NCBI GenBank assembly: GCA_029778105.1
Contig: JAKOQZ010000048.1
Span: forward strand, 1-42,793
Direction: 5' to 3'
DNA length: 42,793 nt
Source: Pseudomonadota bacterium
GTDB lineage: Bacteria > Pseudomonadota > Alphaproteobacteria > Micropepsales > Micropepsaceae
Below are positions 8,155-17,929 of the stretch, one piece after another. Within the stretch, counting starts at the first letter, position 1. The number at the start of each line of letters is the position of its first letter. The position numbers and the translations under genes are program-made. The notes below the pieces were generated by a model. The model was not told the origin of the DNA and searched no databases. It worked only from the letters and a program-made list of their open reading frames with translations.

Positions 8155-8957
8155 GCGTGACCGCCTATGTCATCAATATGGACCGCGCCGCCGAACGATG
8201 GGCGCGCGTGTCGGCGCGGCTGGAGCGCCTGGGCGTGCCGGTGGTGCGCATCGCGGCCTGCGACGCCGCCACGGAGCCTCAGGCCGTCCTGAGCCGTCGC
8301 GGGCAGACGCTGGCCGCCGACGGGCGGATGCTGAGGCTCAGCACCGCTGACGGCCGCGCCTATACCCTGCCCGAAGAGGGCTGCTTCCAGAGCCACCTCA
8401 AGGCGCTGGAGCGCTTTCTCGGCTCCGGCGCGGCCTGCGCGGTCATCGCCGAAGACGATGTGATTCCCCAGCCGGATTTCGCCGGCGTGCTGAAGGCGCT
8501 GGCCGGACGACGCGGGCTGGAGGTGGTGAAGCTGGAGGCCGCGATCTGGTCGGGACGCCGGGCAGTGTTGCCTGTGGCCGATCTCGGCGGGCGTGGCCTG
8601 GTCGCATCCTTCCGCGCGAGTTCCGGATCGGCCTGCTATTTCGTGACGCGGCGCGGCGCCAGCAAGCTGCTGCGCGCCGCCCCGCGCCATTTCGCCGCCT
8701 ATGACGACTATCTCTGCGACGGCTCCGCCCACGGCGCCCGAGTGCTGGATGTCGCGCCCATGCCGGTCGAACAGGAGAAACTGGAAAGCTCGGTCTTCGA
8801 CCCGCACCTGGCGGGCTTTCGGCCGCTGTCGCCTGCGGCGCGGGCGTGGTTCGCGGTCCGGCGGCTCCGGCGCAGGCTGAGGCGCGCCTGGATGGCGCTG
8901 GCGGCAGGCCGGTTTGCGTTCTGGAGGATCAGGCGTGCGCCCTGGTGGTCCGCCTGA
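8151..8957 (+). CDS. Glycosyltransferase family 25 (LPS-type) protein
   Basis: 268-residue glycosyltransferase of the family known from lipooligosaccharide galactosyltransferases. Diagnostic segments are the N-terminal AYVINMDRAAERWARV, the EEGCFQSHLKALERFL region that includes the conserved His, the acidic metal-site motif AVIAEDDVI, and the downstream GSACYFVTRRGASKLL. The last 45 residues are strongly basic and aromatic, with clustered arginines and tryptophans (RRLRRRLRRAW, FAFWRIRRAPWWSA). They may anchor the enzyme to the inner face of the membrane, which is inference. GTG 8151 overlaps the stop of the GT4 gene, so the two enzymes probably act on the same glycan. No other polysaccharide genes are nearby. 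Confidence 0.85.
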   Translation: MSVTAYVINMDRAAERWARVSARLERLGVPVVRIAACDAATEPQAVLSRRGQTLAADGRMLRLSTADGRAYTLPEEGCFQSHLKALERFLGSGAACAVIAEDDVIPQPDFAGVLKALAGRRGLEVVKLEAAIWSGRRAVLPVADLGGRGLVASFRASSGSACYFVTRRGASKLLRAAPRHFAAYDDYLCDGSAHGARVLDVAPMPVEQEKLESSVFDPHLAGFRPLSPAARAWFAVRRLRRRLRRAWMALAAGRFAFWRIRRAPWWSA

Positions 8958-8982
8958 GGCGATCAAAGCTGCGCAGGCACGA

Positions 8983-9069
8983 TGGTGCGGCCAAGAAGAC
9001 TCGAACTTCCACGGGAGTTACCCCACTAGCACCTCAAGCTAGCGCGTCTACCAATTCCGCCATGGCCGC
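8983..9069 (-). tRNA. tRNA-Leu (anticodon GAG)
   Basis: 87-nt tRNA with a long variable arm, as expected for leucine. The acceptor stem pairs GCGGCCA with TGGCCGC, followed by discriminator A and an encoded CCA. The D-arm sequence is GGCGGAATTGGTAGACGC. The anticodon stem CTAGC/GCTAG encloses the loop TTGAGGT, giving GAG, which decodes CTC and CTT. The T-arm has GTTCGAGTC. It lies between the GT25 gene, transcribed towards it, and the FliN-like gene on its own strand. Confidence 0.95.
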
Positions 9070-9103
9070 GTTCGTTCCCGCTCGGGGCGGGTCAAGGGCG
9101 CGG

Positions 9104-9132
9104 CGTATAACAAGCCGTTCCGGGTTTGTGAA
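9104..9132 (-). promoter_or_regulatory. Candidate sigma-70 promoter of tRNA-Leu
   Basis: On the minus strand TTCACA (9132-9127) and TATACG (9109-9104) are separated by 17 bases. The -10 box lies about 35 bases upstream of the mature tRNA 5' end, leaving a leader of roughly 28 bases. Recognised by eye only. Confidence 0.45.
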
Positions 9133-9154
9133 GCGGTGTTTTAACGCCGGAATT

Positions 9155-9385
9155 TCAGGCGGCGACGGAGAGCGTCCGGGTGACGGAAACGCAGATTTTC
9201 TCGCCCTGAATCACGATGTCGCCGCGCGCCACAGGCTGGCCGTTGGCGAGAATCCACACTTCGTCGGTCTGGCGGGCGTCGAGCTCGATCACGGCGCCGC
9301 GGCCCATGCGCAGCAGCTGCTGCATCGGGATCACGGATTTCCCGAGCACCACCGAAATCTCGACCTTGACGGTATCGACAGCCAT
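9155..9385 (-). CDS. Short FliN/SpoA-domain protein
   Basis: 76-residue protein consisting almost entirely of one SpoA (surface presentation of antigens) domain, as in the C-terminus of the flagellar switch protein FliN. The pattern is VEISVVLGKSVIPMQQLLRM, GRGAVIELD, a hydrophobic strand VWILANGQPVARGDIVI and a final strand EKICVSVT. FliN dimers of this domain build the lower C-ring and bind FliH. Typical FliN proteins are 100-150 residues with an N-terminal peptide that is missing here. No other flagellar or type III secretion gene is in the window, so its partner is unknown. Start ATG 9385 has no clear ribosome-binding site. It is divergent from lipB with a 62-bp gap. Confidence 0.8.
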   Translation of the reverse strand: MAVDTVKVEISVVLGKSVIPMQQLLRMGRGAVIELDARQTDEVWILANGQPVARGDIVIQGEKICVSVTRTLSVAA

Positions 9386-9447
9386 TCGGCGAAGCGCCCC
9401 GATTTGCCCCGTTGCGACGCTAGGGCCGGGCGCTTACTTGAGAGTTA

Positions 9448-10092
9448 ATGCCCCAGTCTCCCGCCCCGGAATGGATCGTCAGCGACGCGCCCGTGCCCTA
9501 TCCCGAGGCGCTGGCCTTCATGGAAGCGCGCGCCGCGCGAATCGCGGACGGCGCAGCCTCCGAGGCGGTGTGGCTGCTGGAGCACCCGCCCCTTTATACC
9601 GCCGGGACCAGCGCCAGGGCGGCGGACCTGATCGATGCCGGCGGCTTTCCGGTTTATGCGACCGGACGCGGCGGCCAGTACACCTATCACGGACCCGGTC
9701 AGCGGGTCGGCTATACGATGCTGGACGTGAAGGCCCGCGGCGGCGACATCCGCCGCTTCGTGCGCGATCTTGAGGAGTGGCTGATCCGCGCCCTCGCCCG
9801 CTTTGACGTGACCGGCGAACGGCGCGACGGCCGGGTCGGCATCTGGGTGGTCGACCCCGTGACCGGCGCGGAAGACAAGATCGCAGCCCTCGGCATCCGC
9901 ATCCGGCGCGGCGTGAGTTTTCACGGCGTATCGCTGAACGTCGATCCCGATCTCGCCCACTTCGCCGGCATCGTGCCCTGCGGCATCAGCCAGCATGGCG
10001 TGACCAGCCTTTCGCGGCTGGGCAAAAGGCCGGCGCAGACCGAGATAGATGCGGCATTACGCGCGGCCTTCGCCGAGGTGTTTGGCGGCTAG
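9448..10092 (+). CDS. lipB: Octanoyl-[acyl-carrier-protein]:protein N-octanoyltransferase LipB
   Basis: 214-residue cytoplasmic enzyme that moves octanoate from acyl-ACP to the lipoyl domains of pyruvate and 2-oxoglutarate dehydrogenases and the glycine cleavage H protein, the first step of lipoate assembly. The family signatures are intact: [11 protein letters not shown], the glycine-rich substrate loop [18 protein letters not shown], the catalytic lysine in [20 protein letters not shown] and the catalytic cysteine in VPCGI. Length is typical. Start ATG 9448 is the first codon giving the conserved frame. LipA is not in the window, so the gene is unlinked from its pathway partner, as is common in alphaproteobacteria. 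Confidence 0.95.
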   Translation: MPQSPAPEWIVSDAPVPYPEALAFMEARAARIADGAASEAVWLLEHPPLYTAGTSARAADLIDAGGFPVYATGRGGQYTYHGPGQRVGYTMLDVKARGGDIRRFVRDLEEWLIRALARFDVTGERRDGRVGIWVVDPVTGAEDKIAALGIRIRRGVSFHGVSLNVDPDLAHFAGIVPCGISQHGVTSLSRLGKRPAQTEIDAALRAAFAEVFGG

Positions 10093-10151
10093 AATCCCGG
10101 CGCGGCCTCCGATGAGCTCCTGCCCCGGCCGCCGAATCCTGAAGGTGCCCC

Positions 10152-10631
10152 ATGCTTCGCCCGATCCTCGCCGCCGTAGCGCTTGTGGGAGGCGCCTATG
10201 CCCAGGACGACGAGCATCGCGCCACGATCCGGCAGATGGGCTATCTGGCCGGCGACTGGGCCGAGACGCGCAACGGCGTCACCGTCGAGGAGCACTGGGT
10301 CGGGCCGGTCGGCGGCGTGATGGCCGGCGTGACCATCACCCATTCCGAAAAGCCCGGCGCGAAAACGCGCATCGAGTTCATGTCGATCGTCGAGAAGGAC
10401 GACACGCTGGTGTTCATCGCACGGCCGGACGGCCAGCCGCCGACGGAGTTCCGCCTGAAGGAAGCCGACAACGGCATCGCGACCTTCGAGAACCCCGACC
10501 ATGATTTTCCCCAGCGCGTTATCTACGAGATCGCAGGCGAAGACCTGAACGAACTGAAAGCGCGCATCGAAGGCACGATCGACGGAAAATCGCGCGCGAT
10601 GGACTGGAGCTACAAGCGTCTGCCCCGCTGA
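10152..10631 (+). CDS. Small probably exported DUF6265-like protein
   Basis: 159-residue protein with a short hydrophobic N-terminus ending GGAYAQ, consistent with a signal peptide. The mature part begins with the segment MGYLAGDWAETRNGVTVEEHW and continues with alternating strands (TLVFIARPDGQ, ATFENPDHDFPQRVIYEI, DWSYKRL), a pattern I associate with the DUF6265 family of small beta-barrel proteins. The function is unknown. GAAGG lies six bases upstream of ATG 10152. It follows lipB by about 60 bp and precedes the histidine kinase by 100 bp, with no evident functional link to either. Confidence 0.75.
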   Translation: MLRPILAAVALVGGAYAQDDEHRATIRQMGYLAGDWAETRNGVTVEEHWVGPVGGVMAGVTITHSEKPGAKTRIEFMSIVEKDDTLVFIARPDGQPPTEFRLKEADNGIATFENPDHDFPQRVIYEIAGEDLNELKARIEGTIDGKSRAMDWSYKRLPR

Positions 10632-10686
10632 GCCGCGATCGGAAGATCGATACAAATTTTCGATTTCCCGGAAAGGACTTCTGAAC

Positions 10687-10706
10687 GAAATCCTAACCGG
10701 GATTTC
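10687..10706. other. 7-bp inverted repeat upstream of the histidine kinase
   Basis: GAAATCC (10687-10693) and GGATTTC (10700-10706) form a perfect stem around TAACCG. The repeat lies 25 bases upstream of the kinase ATG. It could be an operator or a leader hairpin; there is no T-tract, so a simple terminator is unlikely. Confidence 0.35.
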
Positions 10707-10731
10707 ACGCTGCATGCCCTAGCGTGCCTGG

Positions 10732-12288
10732 ATGATCGTCCAAAGCCGCGTCGCGCTCGGCCTCGCTGCGCTCGCCCTTATCGGCGGGCTGGCGGCGATC
10801 TATGTCCCGACCGTCCAACTGACCCGCGACATCGATCACGCGCTGAATCAGGAAGACGACGCACTGGCCGACGCGCTGAAGGAACGCCTGCTGGTCGACG
10901 CCGAAGAAGACGTCGAAGCGCTGGAGATCCTGGTCGAAGCCGAAGGCCTGGAGGGCCTGAAAAAGCATGGCGAGCCCATGCGGGCCGCGCTGCGCGCCAG
11001 CGCGATCGTGTTGACGGACAGCAGCGGCGCCCCGCTCGAATCGTATGCGACGATCGACACGCCCAACGGCATCGCGCGGACACCAAGCGTCCGCGCCATG
11101 GCGAAGAAGGCGGCGACATCCAAACTGCATACCGTTTCGCGCGGTTTCCTTCTCATCTATGGGCTGACCTATGTCGCGGCGGCGATGCCGTTGCACGAGG
11201 AGGATGCGTCGCATGGCGACCGGGCCGTCGCCATCGTCTTCACGCGCATCGAAACCAGCGTGATGACGCGCCTGTCTGAGGATTACGGACTGGCGGAACT
11301 GGACCTGACGCAGCACGCCCCGGCCGATGGCGATCCGGCGGTGCCCCTGAGAGATGCGAACGGCAGGGTCACCGGCTATCTGACCTGGCAGGTGAGCCAT
11401 CCGGCCCAGAAGATGCTGGAAGATCTGGGGCCCTGGGTGGGCGGGGTCGTGCTCGCGGTCGCGGTCATCCTCACCCTGCTCGCAGCCATGACGTTCCGCG
11501 CCCATCGTCGCGCGGCCGCCGCCGCGCTGGCGAACCAGGTTCTGGAAAAGGCCGACCGGGCCAAGAGCCTTCTGTTCGCCAATCTCAGCCACGAGTTCCG
11601 CACGCCGCTGAACGCCGTCATCGGATTTTCCGATGTGATGCAGCGCGAGACCTTTGGCCCCCTGGGGAACCCAAAATACGCCGAGTATATCGGCGACATC
11701 CATTCGAGCGCGTCGCACCTGCTGGGGCTGATCGAAGACGTGCTGATCCTGTCACGTTATGAGGCATCGGAAGGCGTCACGCTGAACGACAGCGTCGCGC
11801 TGCCCGAAGTGATCGAAGACGTGGGCCGGATGCTGGCCCAGCAGGCCGCCAAGAAAGGCGTCGCCCTGAGCATCGAGCGGATGCCGCCGCTGGATGTGAT
11901 GTGCACGGCCAAGGCGCTGCGCCAGATCGCGACCAATCTGATCGGAAACGCCATCAAATACACCGAGCGCGGTCAGGTGCGTGTGTCGGCCGGGGCCACG
12001 GCCGACGGCATGGGTGTGGAGCTGATCGTGACCGACACCGGGATCGGCATTCCCGAAGAACATATCGAGCGCATCATGCGCCCGTTCGAACAGGTGGACG
12101 ACGTCTACGCGCGCCGCCAGGGCGGCACGGGGCTGGGGCTTTCCATCGTCACGTCGATTCTGGCGCATGCCGGCGGCCGCATGCGCATAGAGAGCCGCCC
12201 CGGCAAGGGAACGCGCGTGACCGTGACGCTCCGGCGCGCCGCCGTCGCCCAGAGCGAAGACCGCCCGCCGCAGCAGAAGGCGGCCTGA
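10732..12288 (+). CDS. Membrane sensor histidine kinase (HisKA type)
   Basis: 518-residue inner-membrane kinase. Transmembrane helix 1 spans about residues 6-26, a periplasmic sensing domain about 27-230, and helix 2 about 236-258. The dimerisation and phosphoacceptor H-box is LFANLSHEFRTPLNAVIGF, with His287 as phosphorylation site. The ATPase domain has the N-box NLIGNAIKYT, G1 DTGIGIP, F-box MRPFEQVDD and G2 GGTGLGLSIV. The stretch FGPLGNPKYAEYIGDIHSS is typical of the alphaproteobacterial PleC/DivJ/PdhS-like kinases. There is no receiver domain and no adjacent response regulator, so the partner is unknown. The periplasmic ligand cannot be told. The gene converges on pccA with only 6 bp between stops. 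Confidence 0.92.
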   Translation: MIVQSRVALGLAALALIGGLAAIYVPTVQLTRDIDHALNQEDDALADALKERLLVDAEEDVEALEILVEAEGLEGLKKHGEPMRAALRASAIVLTDSSGAPLESYATIDTPNGIARTPSVRAMAKKAATSKLHTVSRGFLLIYGLTYVAAAMPLHEEDASHGDRAVAIVFTRIETSVMTRLSEDYGLAELDLTQHAPADGDPAVPLRDANGRVTGYLTWQVSHPAQKMLEDLGPWVGGVVLAVAVILTLLAAMTFRAHRRAAAAALANQVLEKADRAKSLLFANLSHEFRTPLNAVIGFSDVMQRETFGPLGNPKYAEYIGDIHSSASHLLGLIEDVLILSRYEASEGVTLNDSVALPEVIEDVGRMLAQQAAKKGVALSIERMPPLDVMCTAKALRQIATNLIGNAIKYTERGQVRVSAGATADGMGVELIVTDTGIGIPEEHIERIMRPFEQVDDVYARRQGGTGLGLSIVTSILAHAGGRMRIESRPGKGTRVTVTLRRAAVAQSEDRPPQQKAA

Positions 12289-12300
12289 GCGGCCTCAGGC
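12283..12300. terminator. Hairpin spanning two convergent stop codons
   Basis: GCCTGAG (12283-12289) and CTCAGGC (12294-12300) pair perfectly around CGGC. The stem contains the TGA of the histidine kinase and the TGA of pccA. No T-run follows on either strand, so intrinsic termination is doubtful; the symmetry may partly arise from the two convergent stops. Confidence 0.4.
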
Positions 12301-14319
12301 GAATTCCAGGATCACCGCGTCGACGGCGAGGCTGTCGCCCTTTTTCGCGTTGACCTTGCTGACCGTGCCGTCCTTTTCGGCGCGCAGCACGTTCTCCATC
12401 TTCATCGCCTCGACGACGGCCAGCGCCTCGCCCGCCTTCACCTCCTGCCCTTCCTCGACATTGATCGAGACGACGAGGCCCGGCATCGGGCAGAGCAGGA
12501 ACTTGGAGGTATCGGGCGGAATGCGCTCGATCATGAAATGGGCGAGCTGCGCCGCGCGGGGCGTCATGACCTTGGCGACCACGCTGGCGCCGCGATGCCA
12601 CAGGCGATAGCCGTCCATCGTCTTGACGATCTGGGCGACGAACGGAACGCCGTCGATGACGCCGTTGAAGACGTTCTGACCCGGCACCCACGCGCTTTCG
12701 ACGACCACCGTGTCGCGGAAGCCTTCCTTGCCGCTGTCGTGGAAGCGGAAGGTCGCCGGCCCCAGCGGATCGGCGGTCAGCCACACCGAGAGCGGATGGT
12801 CCGTTCCGCCCAGATTGACCACCCATTCGGGCGGATAGGCGCTGTTGGGATGGATGCGGCCCGACACTTCGCGCGCCCGGGCATTGTCGCGGGCATGAGC
12901 GAAAACGGCGACGGCGGCGAGCTTTTCCGACGCGTCGAGCGGCAGATCGACGCCGTGGAAGCCATCGGGGAATTCCTCGGCGATGAAGCCGGTGGTGATG
13001 TTGCCCGACGTGAACCGCTCATGGCCCATCACGGCCTGCAGGAACGGCACGTTCTGCTGGATGCCTTCGATGTAGAAGGCATCGAGCGCATCGGCCATCA
13101 GCGCGATCGCCTCGGCGCGCGTGGGCGCATGCGTGCACAGCTTGGCGATCATCGGATCGTAGAACATCGAGATCTCGCCGCCTTCATAGACGCCGGTATC
13201 GTTGCGGATGAGCCCCTTGCCCGACGGACCTTCGGCGGGCGGGCGATACTTCACCAGGCGGCCGATGGAGGGCAGGAAGTTGCGATAGGGATCTTCTGCA
13301 TAGATTCGGCTTTCCATCGCCCAGCCGTCGATCTTCACGTCGGACTGCTTGATGCTGAGCTTTTCGCCATAACCGACGCGGATCATCTGTTCGACGAGGT
13401 CGATGCCGGTGATGAGCTCCGTCACCGGGTGTTCGACCTGCAGGCGGGTGTTCATCTCCAGGAAGTAGAAATTGCGCTTGCCGTCGACGATGAACTCCAC
13501 CGTGCCGGCGCTGTCGTAGCCGACGGCCTTGGCGAGCGCGACGGCCTGTTCGCCCATCGCCTTGCGGGTGGCCTCGTCAAGGAACGGCGACGGCGCCTCT
13601 TCGATCACCTTCTGGTGGCGGCGCTGGATCGAGCATTCGCGCTCGTTCAGGTAGATGCAGTTGCCGTGCTTGTCGCCCAGAACCTGGATTTCGATGTGGC
13701 GCGGCTCGGTGACGAATTTCTCGATGAAGATGCGGTCGTCGCCGAACGAGGCGCGGGCTTCGTTCTGCGACGAGAGGATCGCCTGCGCGAGTTCTTCGGC
13801 CGAGTTGCAGACGCGCAGGCCCTTGCCGCCGCCGCCCGCCGACGCCTTGACCATGACCGGATAGCCGATGTCGGCCGCGATCTTGGCGGCATGCTCGACG
13901 CCGTCGATCTCGCCGATATAGCCGGGGACGGTGTTCACCTTGGCGGCGGAGGCGAGCTTCTTGGATTCGATCTTGTCGCCCATGGCGAAGATCGCCTTGG
14001 GGTTCGGCCCCAGGAACGCGATGCCGTTCTCGGCCAGCGCGTCGGCGAACGCCGTGCGCTCCGACAGGAAGCCGTAGCCGGGGTGAACGGCCTCGGCGCC
14101 GGTCTGCTTGCAGGCATCGATGATCTTCTCGATGACGAGATAGGACTGCGCGGCCGGCGGCGGGCCGATATGGACGGCCTCGTCGGCCATCGAGACATGG
14201 AGCGCGTCGCGGTCGGCATCGGAATAGACGGCGACCGTCTTGATGCCCATGCGGCGGGCGGTCTTGATGACCCGGCAGGCGATCTCGCCGCGATTGGCGA
14301 TCAGGATCTTCTTGAACAT
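12295..14319 (-). CDS. pccA: Propionyl-CoA carboxylase alpha subunit (biotin carboxylase + BCCP)
   Basis: 674-residue biotin-dependent subunit that carboxylates its own biotin with ATP and bicarbonate. The N-terminal biotin carboxylase begins FKKILIANRGEIACRVIKTA, has the ATP-grasp glycine loop SAGGGGKGLRV (about residues 160-170), the ECSIQRRHQKVIEEAPSP segment and EMNTRLQVEHPVTE. A linking BT-type domain follows, and the C-terminal biotinyl domain carries the EAMKMEN motif whose lysine receives biotin. The whole sequence looks most like alphaproteobacterial PccA; a methylcrotonyl-CoA or geranyl-CoA carboxylase subunit is less likely given the adjacent PccB. The gene lies 69 bp downstream of pccB on the same strand. 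The enzyme makes methylmalonyl-CoA from propionyl-CoA. Confidence 0.93.
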   Translation of the reverse strand: MFKKILIANRGEIACRVIKTARRMGIKTVAVYSDADRDALHVSMADEAVHIGPPPAAQSYLVIEKIIDACKQTGAEAVHPGYGFLSERTAFADALAENGIAFLGPNPKAIFAMGDKIESKKLASAAKVNTVPGYIGEIDGVEHAAKIAADIGYPVMVKASAGGGGKGLRVCNSAEELAQAILSSQNEARASFGDDRIFIEKFVTEPRHIEIQVLGDKHGNCIYLNERECSIQRRHQKVIEEAPSPFLDEATRKAMGEQAVALAKAVGYDSAGTVEFIVDGKRNFYFLEMNTRLQVEHPVTELITGIDLVEQMIRVGYGEKLSIKQSDVKIDGWAMESRIYAEDPYRNFLPSIGRLVKYRPPAEGPSGKGLIRNDTGVYEGGEISMFYDPMIAKLCTHAPTRAEAIALMADALDAFYIEGIQQNVPFLQAVMGHERFTSGNITTGFIAEEFPDGFHGVDLPLDASEKLAAVAVFAHARDNARAREVSGRIHPNSAYPPEWVVNLGGTDHPLSVWLTADPLGPATFRFHDSGKEGFRDTVVVESAWVPGQNVFNGVIDGVPFVAQIVKTMDGYRLWHRGASVVAKVMTPRAAQLAHFMIERIPPDTSKFLLCPMPGLVVSINVEEGQEVKAGEALAVVEAMKMENVLRAEKDGTVSKVNAKKGDSLAVDAVILEFA

Positions 14320-14388
14320 GAGCCTATGATCTTCGGATATGAATGTCGGCCTTGGTAAGGTGAGTGCGCGTCCCGCGCCCCGGTCGCC

Positions 14389-15921
<1,533 letters not shown>

Positions 15922-15960
15922 GGGGCGATCCCGGCGGACGGATGAATGATGTGACCGGGG

Positions 15961-15990
15961 CGTGAAATCACGTTTCTTGCGCACGCGCAA
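15961..15990. promoter_or_regulatory. Two adjacent palindromes upstream of pccB
   Basis: CGTGAAATCACG (15961-15972) and TTGCGCACGCGCAA (15977-15990) are each near-perfect dyads, separated by 4 bp, 40-70 bp upstream of the pccB ATG. Such a pair could be a repressor or activator operator. Propionate regulators of the PccR type are known to bind TTTGCAAA-like inverted sites; the second dyad shares only the outer TTGC/GCAA. Assignment to any regulator is speculation. Confidence 0.4.
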
Positions 15991-16030
15991 CGCGGGGCGA
16001 CCGAAAATGACCTGGCAGGCGCCTTTACGT

Positions 16031-17149
16031 CTAGGTCAGCTCGATTCCGACGTTCAGGCAGTAATTCGGCATGACGTAATTGTGGAGATAGTCGAAGAGG
16101 TTCCGTTCGTTGGCCTCCCAGAAGCTTTCGTTGCGCCAGCGGGGGTGGGGCAGCCATTCGAAACCGGCTTTCTTGCTGACCGTCGTCTGCCCGCTGAGGA
16201 ACTGGACCCGGAATCCGCCCCCCGACCCCGCCTCTGCGCCCTGGGCAGGGTCGATATTATAGGTGCCGGCGATATTCACCCGGCCCTTGAGCGAGGCGAG
16301 GAAGGGATTGAAGTCGGAAATCCCGGACGAATAGGTGAACGCCTCGACCGCATCGAACGAGAATGCGCCGTTTGTCAGCGCGACCAGCTCCTGCAGGACC
16401 TGGAGCGTGAAGGCGCCGTCGGTCGCGAACGGCCCAAGCTCGTGACTGCCCTGATTGGCGCGCAGGATATAGAGCAGCCCCATGTTCTTTTTCGAGGCGA
16501 TGACCTGCGGCGCATAGCGCTTCACGACATGCTTGAGCAGCGCAAACTCGACGAACGGCTTGGACAGCGGGTTTGACCATCCCAGCTTGTTGAGGTCGGC
16601 CGCGGCCTGTCCGAAGCCCTGGGTTATGCAGATGCAAAGACGGTCGGCCTTGACGTCGCGGGGCAGGACCAGAATGACCACGCGCTCCATGTCGCCCTTG
16701 CGGGCCGCGAAAATGCCCGCGCGGCAGACCATCATCGGGATGGGACGGAAGCGAAAGACATTGCCGTCGGAATTGCGGACATAGGAGGTCATGTCGACCA
16801 TCATCCGCGAGGGCAGGATCTGCTCGTAGAGATTGCCCAGGCCGGTCATCCCGACCATCTCGTTGTTGATCGGGCGAACGGCGCCCGCCGACGGACCCGG
16901 CCCCGGATCGGGCGGCGGCCACAGGCCCAGATTGCGCAGCAAGGTCTCGATCAGGCCCAGCGTGATGTCGCCGACGACGCCGTCCTGCGCGATGCGATTG
17001 AAGCGCTGGAATTCCAGCACGCGGCCCTGCGTCCGGACGCCGAAGATGCCATCGATCTTGAGCCGGAGAAGCTGGGTCGGCAGCAGGTTGAGCCCGGCCT
17101 GAACCTGCCGGACGGCATCGCCGATCGCGCCAAGCCTGAGCGCCGCCAT
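16031..17149 (-). CDS. Peptidoglycan-binding-domain protein with unknown C-terminal domain
   Basis: 372-residue protein. Residues 3-70 form a PG_binding_1 domain ([45 protein letters not shown]), followed by a proline/glycine linker ([13 protein letters not shown]). The rest, about 280 residues, I do not recognise. It alternates strands ([32 protein letters not shown]) with helices, and has TYSSGIS followed by a strand and NIDPA, which recalls a nucleophile elbow and acid turn of an alpha/beta hydrolase with the first glycine replaced by threonine. That is a weak inference. No signal peptide or membrane helix is visible, so how it would reach peptidoglycan is unclear. GGAAGG lies eight bases before ATG 17149. 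It follows the ATP12 gene by 60 bp. Confidence 0.75.
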   Translation of the reverse strand: MAALRLGAIGDAVRQVQAGLNLLPTQLLRLKIDGIFGVRTQGRVLEFQRFNRIAQDGVVGDITLGLIETLLRNLGLWPPPDPGPGPSAGAVRPINNEMVGMTGLGNLYEQILPSRMMVDMTSYVRNSDGNVFRFRPIPMMVCRAGIFAARKGDMERVVILVLPRDVKADRLCICITQGFGQAAADLNKLGWSNPLSKPFVEFALLKHVVKRYAPQVIASKKNMGLLYILRANQGSHELGPFATDGAFTLQVLQELVALTNGAFSFDAVEAFTYSSGISDFNPFLASLKGRVNIAGTYNIDPAQGAEAGSGGGFRVQFLSGQTTVSKKAGFEWLPHPRWRNESFWEANERNLFDYLHNYVMPNYCLNVGIELT

Positions 17150-17209
17150 GACTGTCGCCTTCCGATATTCGCCGGAGCGCCATCATGCCCAGCGCGGCGC
17201 GGCGCGCAA

Positions 17210-17929
17210 TCAAACCACAGGTTGCAGAAGGCCAAGAAAGCGTCCGCCGTTTTCGGCTTCCTCGCGGATGCGGGCGGTGCGGGCGTCGGCCTCTTCGTCC
17301 CTGCCCCAGCGTTCGATCTGGAACTCTTCGTCGATGCGGGAAATCTCGAACGCTTCCGCGGCGCCGAGCCGGCCGCCCAGCACCGCCAGCCCGAGGCCGA
17401 GCGAACCGTAGGAGGTCGTGAGAACGTGCAGTGCGGCGAGGCGGAAGGAATCGAGTGCGGCGACCGCGTCTTCCAGCGCCTTCAGGGCTTCCGGCGACTG
17501 GTCGACATGAATGACGCCCTCCGCCAGCGCGAGCCGCGCGCCGTGGGTCTCGTGCACCCAGTCGAGCACCGGCTGCCACGCCCTGGCCAGCCGAACGGCG
17601 AGATTCAGCGGTTCGGCGGCGCGATAGCAAAGAAGGTCGTGGGCGCCATAGGCGGCCAGACGCCGCGCGAAAGCGGCGCGCTCGGGCTCGATCCGGTCGA
17701 TCGCCGCGTTGGAGAGCGCGGTGAGCGGCATCCGCGCCGGCAGGATACGTGTCTCCTGCGCGTTCCACTCAGCCGCGATGGCTTCGGCGAGGGCCGCCGT
17801 CGGCACGGTCAGCGGCGCGCGGGCCGGGGTTTTCAGCCGGCGCTCGTCGAGCCAGACGCCGTGGCCGTCACCGTCGGGGCGCGAGGCGGCGAGCTTGTAG
17901 AAGCGGCTGATGGCGGGAGCTGAACTCAT
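17210..17929 (-). CDS. ATP12-family F1-ATPase assembly chaperone
   Basis: 239-residue member of the ATP12 family (ATPAF2), chaperones that in mitochondria bind the F1 alpha subunit during ATP synthase assembly; alphaproteobacterial homologues are assumed to act likewise. Typical segments are YKLAASRPDGDGHGVWLDERRLKTPARAPL near the N-terminus, AEAIAAEWNAQ, MPLTALSNAAIDRI, DLLCYRA, and RLALAEGVIHVDQ, with the C-terminal helical part including the acidic FEISRIDEEFQIERWGRDEEAD stretch. The ATG (17929) overlaps the bicupin stop as ATGA, so translation is probably coupled. It is the last gene of an overlapping chain starting at 20643. The soluble protein acts in the cytoplasm. Confidence 0.9.
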   Translation of the reverse strand: MSSAPAISRFYKLAASRPDGDGHGVWLDERRLKTPARAPLTVPTAALAEAIAAEWNAQETRILPARMPLTALSNAAIDRIEPERAAFARRLAAYGAHDLLCYRAAEPLNLAVRLARAWQPVLDWVHETHGARLALAEGVIHVDQSPEALKALEDAVAALDSFRLAALHVLTTSYGSLGLGLAVLGGRLGAAEAFEISRIDEEFQIERWGRDEEADARTARIREEAENGGRFLGLLQPVV

